10,970 bases of DNA. Origin: Saccoglossus kowalevskii (Eukaryota > Hemichordata > Enteropneusta > Harrimaniidae). The notes below the pieces were generated by a model. That model was given only the letters and a program-made list of their open reading frames with translations. It did no database searches and was not told where the DNA came from. The translations under genes and the position numbers were made by a program. Location: positions 146,425 through 157,394 of the forward strand of contig NW_003109101.1 in assembly GCF_000003605.2 (NCBI RefSeq), given 5' to 3'. Of this stretch, positions 8,900 through 10,970 are shown in pieces. How positions within the stretch are numbered: position 1 is the stretch's first letter; each line of letters opens with the position of its first letter.

Positions 8900-9079
8900 T
8901 ACAAATGTTCACCCCAACAGAGGTGGACATACAGTTTTAGCGACCCGAAGAGCTCATTGTCAACCATCTTGAATTTTCAAGGTGAATGTTCCGGCAAAGC
9001 ACTCCACTATATTGTGGAGGGAGAAATGTCCGAACGGAACAACACCGTGCAGGCGGACGATGATTGTCAACCGAGGTGA
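8900..9079 (+). pseudogene. Unassigned 59-codon reading frame with mRNA-like 3' end
   Basis: A frame without stops runs from 8900 to a TGA at 9077-9079. It contains an internal ATG (9026) followed by MSERNNTVQADDDCQPR. I do not recognise the protein. Two AATAAA signals (9088-9093 and 9108-9113) and an A-run (9121-9131) follow closely, as at the end of a polyadenylated transcript. It may be the tail of a retrocopied mRNA, the last exon of the THAP-type insertion, or chance. CAACAG just before 8931 would serve as a splice acceptor. Confidence 0.25.
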
Positions 9080-9087
9080 AGCACTAC

Positions 9088-9131
9088 AATAAAGACTTTT
9101 CGTTCTCAATAAATAATAATAAAAAAAAAAA
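9088..9131 (+). other. Two AATAAA signals and an A-run
   Basis: Polyadenylation hexamers lie at 9088 and 9108, followed by an AT-rich tail ending in eleven A at 9121-9131. A near-direct repeat, AAAGACTTTTCGTTCTC (9091) and AAAGACTTCCCGTTCCC (from 9129), brackets the tail with 14 of 17 bases equal. It may be a target-site duplication-like or local duplication scar. Confidence 0.35.
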
Positions 9132-10458
9132 GACTTCCCGTTCCCGACATTAGGAAATTCTTTCGTCTTTTCTGGGGGGAAAACCTGGAAAAAAACTGAT
9201 TTTGACAGGATAATTCAGAAATTTATATTAAGAAAAATTCATAACGAAATGTATTCCATATGTACCCATAAATTATTTTCATAATTACTGATTACACACG
9301 AATATTACAGAAAAAAATAATTTGCTATATTATCTATATTTGTGCCTTTTATTTGTCTTGAATTGTGACTGAAAGGAGCTAGACGAAATTACAAACTATG
9401 TAGTGTGTTCAACAACTCATGTATGAACAATAACTTTAATAAATATAATTTACTTGGTAAAAATATTGTATTTTTCTACATAAAAACAAAAGAATTTCAC
9501 AATGTCGAAAACGGAAAGTTTTTATTACCATGATAGTGTTGTTGGTAATAGTTGAAAATGAATCATCCACATGAAACTATATACAATGTACATCTAACTG
9601 CGCCATCGCTAAGTTTCCTTGGTGGACTACGAGCTCTGTTCCTTGTTTGCATTGCAGACATTATTTGTAGGGGTGCCCCCGTCGAAATGGCACATTTTCT
9701 TGATGTTTCAGCAAGTACTCCATGGAGTATATGGCTTGTTCTCACATTAGCATAATTTTTTTTGAGTTCACTCATCGCTTTCCCATATGCATTTCTCGTT
9801 CTTTGCTGCTAACTTTTTTTGCACTTTAATATGTTGTTGTTTTTGTCTTTCTAAACATCAAGTTTATTCTTGATTGAAATTTAACAAGATCGTTTGAATT
9901 TTGAATTTGATGACGGTTCGAATTTATCCACTTTTACAGTGATCAATATTGCGTTCGAGTTGAGTTACTTGTAATTTATACAAGCCTGATTTACATTTTT
10001 CTTGCGGTGTTTCGTCAATGTACATGTATTAAATATAAATAGCATAATTATATTGCGAAATGAATGAGTCTGATGAGGCTGTGTCACAACACGTTTTATT
10101 TATTTGCGTTGATCGCCTTTATTTTTTATTTTTATTTTTGAAATGTATCACTGGCTGTGTTTGTTTTGTTTTATGTTTTCCTTTTTTTCATGTTTCGTCC
10201 GGCTGCTGCCAATCCAATAATTCGTCGCCGCATGTACTCAGTCAGACAAGCGATTAATCGTCAGTCATTATCCTAGTAGTTTAAGTTTGTAGAAATTCAG
10301 CTATGCGATGATTATATGTGCAGTTTTGTTTTGCGCACCCAGACACGAGCAAAAGTTAACTCGATATATTTTCTGAACTACAGCATTCGTATTACGTATG
10401 CAAATTGAGTAAGTGTTAAATTATTTTGAGTGCCGTTCGGAATAAATTTAGTCAAAAT
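9132..10458. other. AT-rich intron stretch without recognisable features
   Basis: Long T- and A-runs and several small chance open frames are seen on both strands (9552-9755 +, 9563-9775 -, 10060-10257 +). None has a recognised motif or conserved pattern. I find no RNA gene, tandem repeat or terminal inverted repeat. Confidence 0.6.
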
Positions 10459-10492
10459 CACATACAGAAACACACACACAACACACAAACAC
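10459..10492. repeat. CA-rich simple sequence
   Basis: A short imperfect run of CA dinucleotides with AAA and AA interruptions, including ACACACACACAACACACAAA. It is an ordinary microsatellite-like tract. Confidence 0.7.
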
Positions 10493-10867
10493 TAGTACTC
10501 AATACATATCACGATTGACTGACCAGCTGCTTGAACTACGCACACAAGGACGTAAATATGTAAATACAGGTCACAGTTCAACTTGCGTAGCAAACGTTAC
10601 AATGTGTCAAGTGATTTGAAGGCGTCTTTGTCCCCTTTCCCAATACAGAGAAGCAATACGCTTTGTATTTTGAATCATCATTAAAACCTAAATTTATTAC
10701 GAATAAAAACATAAGTTTATAGATCAGTTGGCAAGCGGAAGATGTTTCTGAAGCCAGTCATAGCAGGAGCGAGCGAACAAAAGGAAGCGAGCGAGCGAAA
10801 AAAAAAACGATCGGAAAGCAGCGAGCGGTCTGAACTGTATTGTTGGTTATCATCTTTGTTTTTTTAG
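10493..10867 (+). other. RIOK2 intron, last part, with GCGA-rich tract
   Basis: AT-rich intron ending in a good acceptor (TTTGTTTTTTTAG, ends 10867). A purine-rich tract at 10764-10828 contains repeated GAGCGAGCGAA and GCGAGCGAGCGA words and a run of ten A (10798-10807), about 40 bp before the polypyrimidine tract. CpG-rich GCGA repeats stand out in this AT-rich intron. A role in splicing is possible but unproven. Confidence 0.6.
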
Positions 10868-10957
<90 letters not shown>

Positions 10958-10970
10958 TAGGTTCACATTT

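Noticed and set aside
9552-9775. Overlapping 67- and 70-codon open frames on opposite strands
   Set aside because: They lie in a long intron and have no recognisable motif, conserved pattern or splice support. Frames of this length arise by chance.
10066-10100. CTGATGAG resembling the hammerhead ribozyme core
   Set aside because: No GAAA element follows a stem II at the right distance. The CGAAA just upstream leaves no room for stems I and III.

Overview
This is animal nuclear DNA, probably from an aquatic invertebrate. The only host gene I can support is on the + strand: three internal exons (5505-5673, 7192-7312, 10868-10956) of the atypical kinase RIOK2. Spliced together they keep one reading frame with compatible phases and match, without gaps, about residues 70-196 of human RIOK2 (numbering from memory). 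They cover the end of the winged-helix domain, the phosphate-binding loop, the ATP-binding lysine, and the stretch up to the hinge. The first exons (about 70 residues) and the catalytic-loop and C-terminal exons lie outside the window. Spliceosomal introns, AT-rich introns and mobile DNA fit a metazoan. A DIRS-type retrotransposon, a THAP-domain relic and frequent ACATGTA-like words suggest a marine invertebrate, but I cannot name the phylum.

Layout. About 118-3481 is a strongly decayed DIRS-like tyrosine-recombinase retrotransposon, visibly more GC-rich than the rest. It runs from a possible gag region through reverse transcriptase, RNase H and a connection segment to the tyrosine recombinase, all broken by stops, frameshifts and deletions. 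At 3482-4091 it is interrupted or ended by a 610-bp non-coding DNA element with 40-bp terminal inverted repeats and a foldback arrangement of internal repeats. Next comes AT-rich sequence (4092-5504) with small hairpins, a striking 35-bp dyad containing two SRF-type CArG boxes around an octamer (4971-5005), and a 152-bp inverted repeat (5156-5307). The first RIOK2 exon follows.

The intron at 5674-7191 carries a 20-copy, 32-bp minisatellite (6265-6902) with an internal 160-bp duplication. The intron at 7313-10867 holds a broken THAP zinc-finger (7877-8054), a segment resembling the 3' end of an mRNA with two AATAAA signals and an A-run (8900-9131), and simple repeats close to the last exon.

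The window reads as a housekeeping gene whose introns have collected several independent mobile and tandem-repeat insertions. I see no operon-like or defence-like gene system. The most interesting structures are the dual-CArG dyad, the foldback element inside or next to the recombinase, the inverted repeat upstream of the first exon, and the higher-order structure of the minisatellite.
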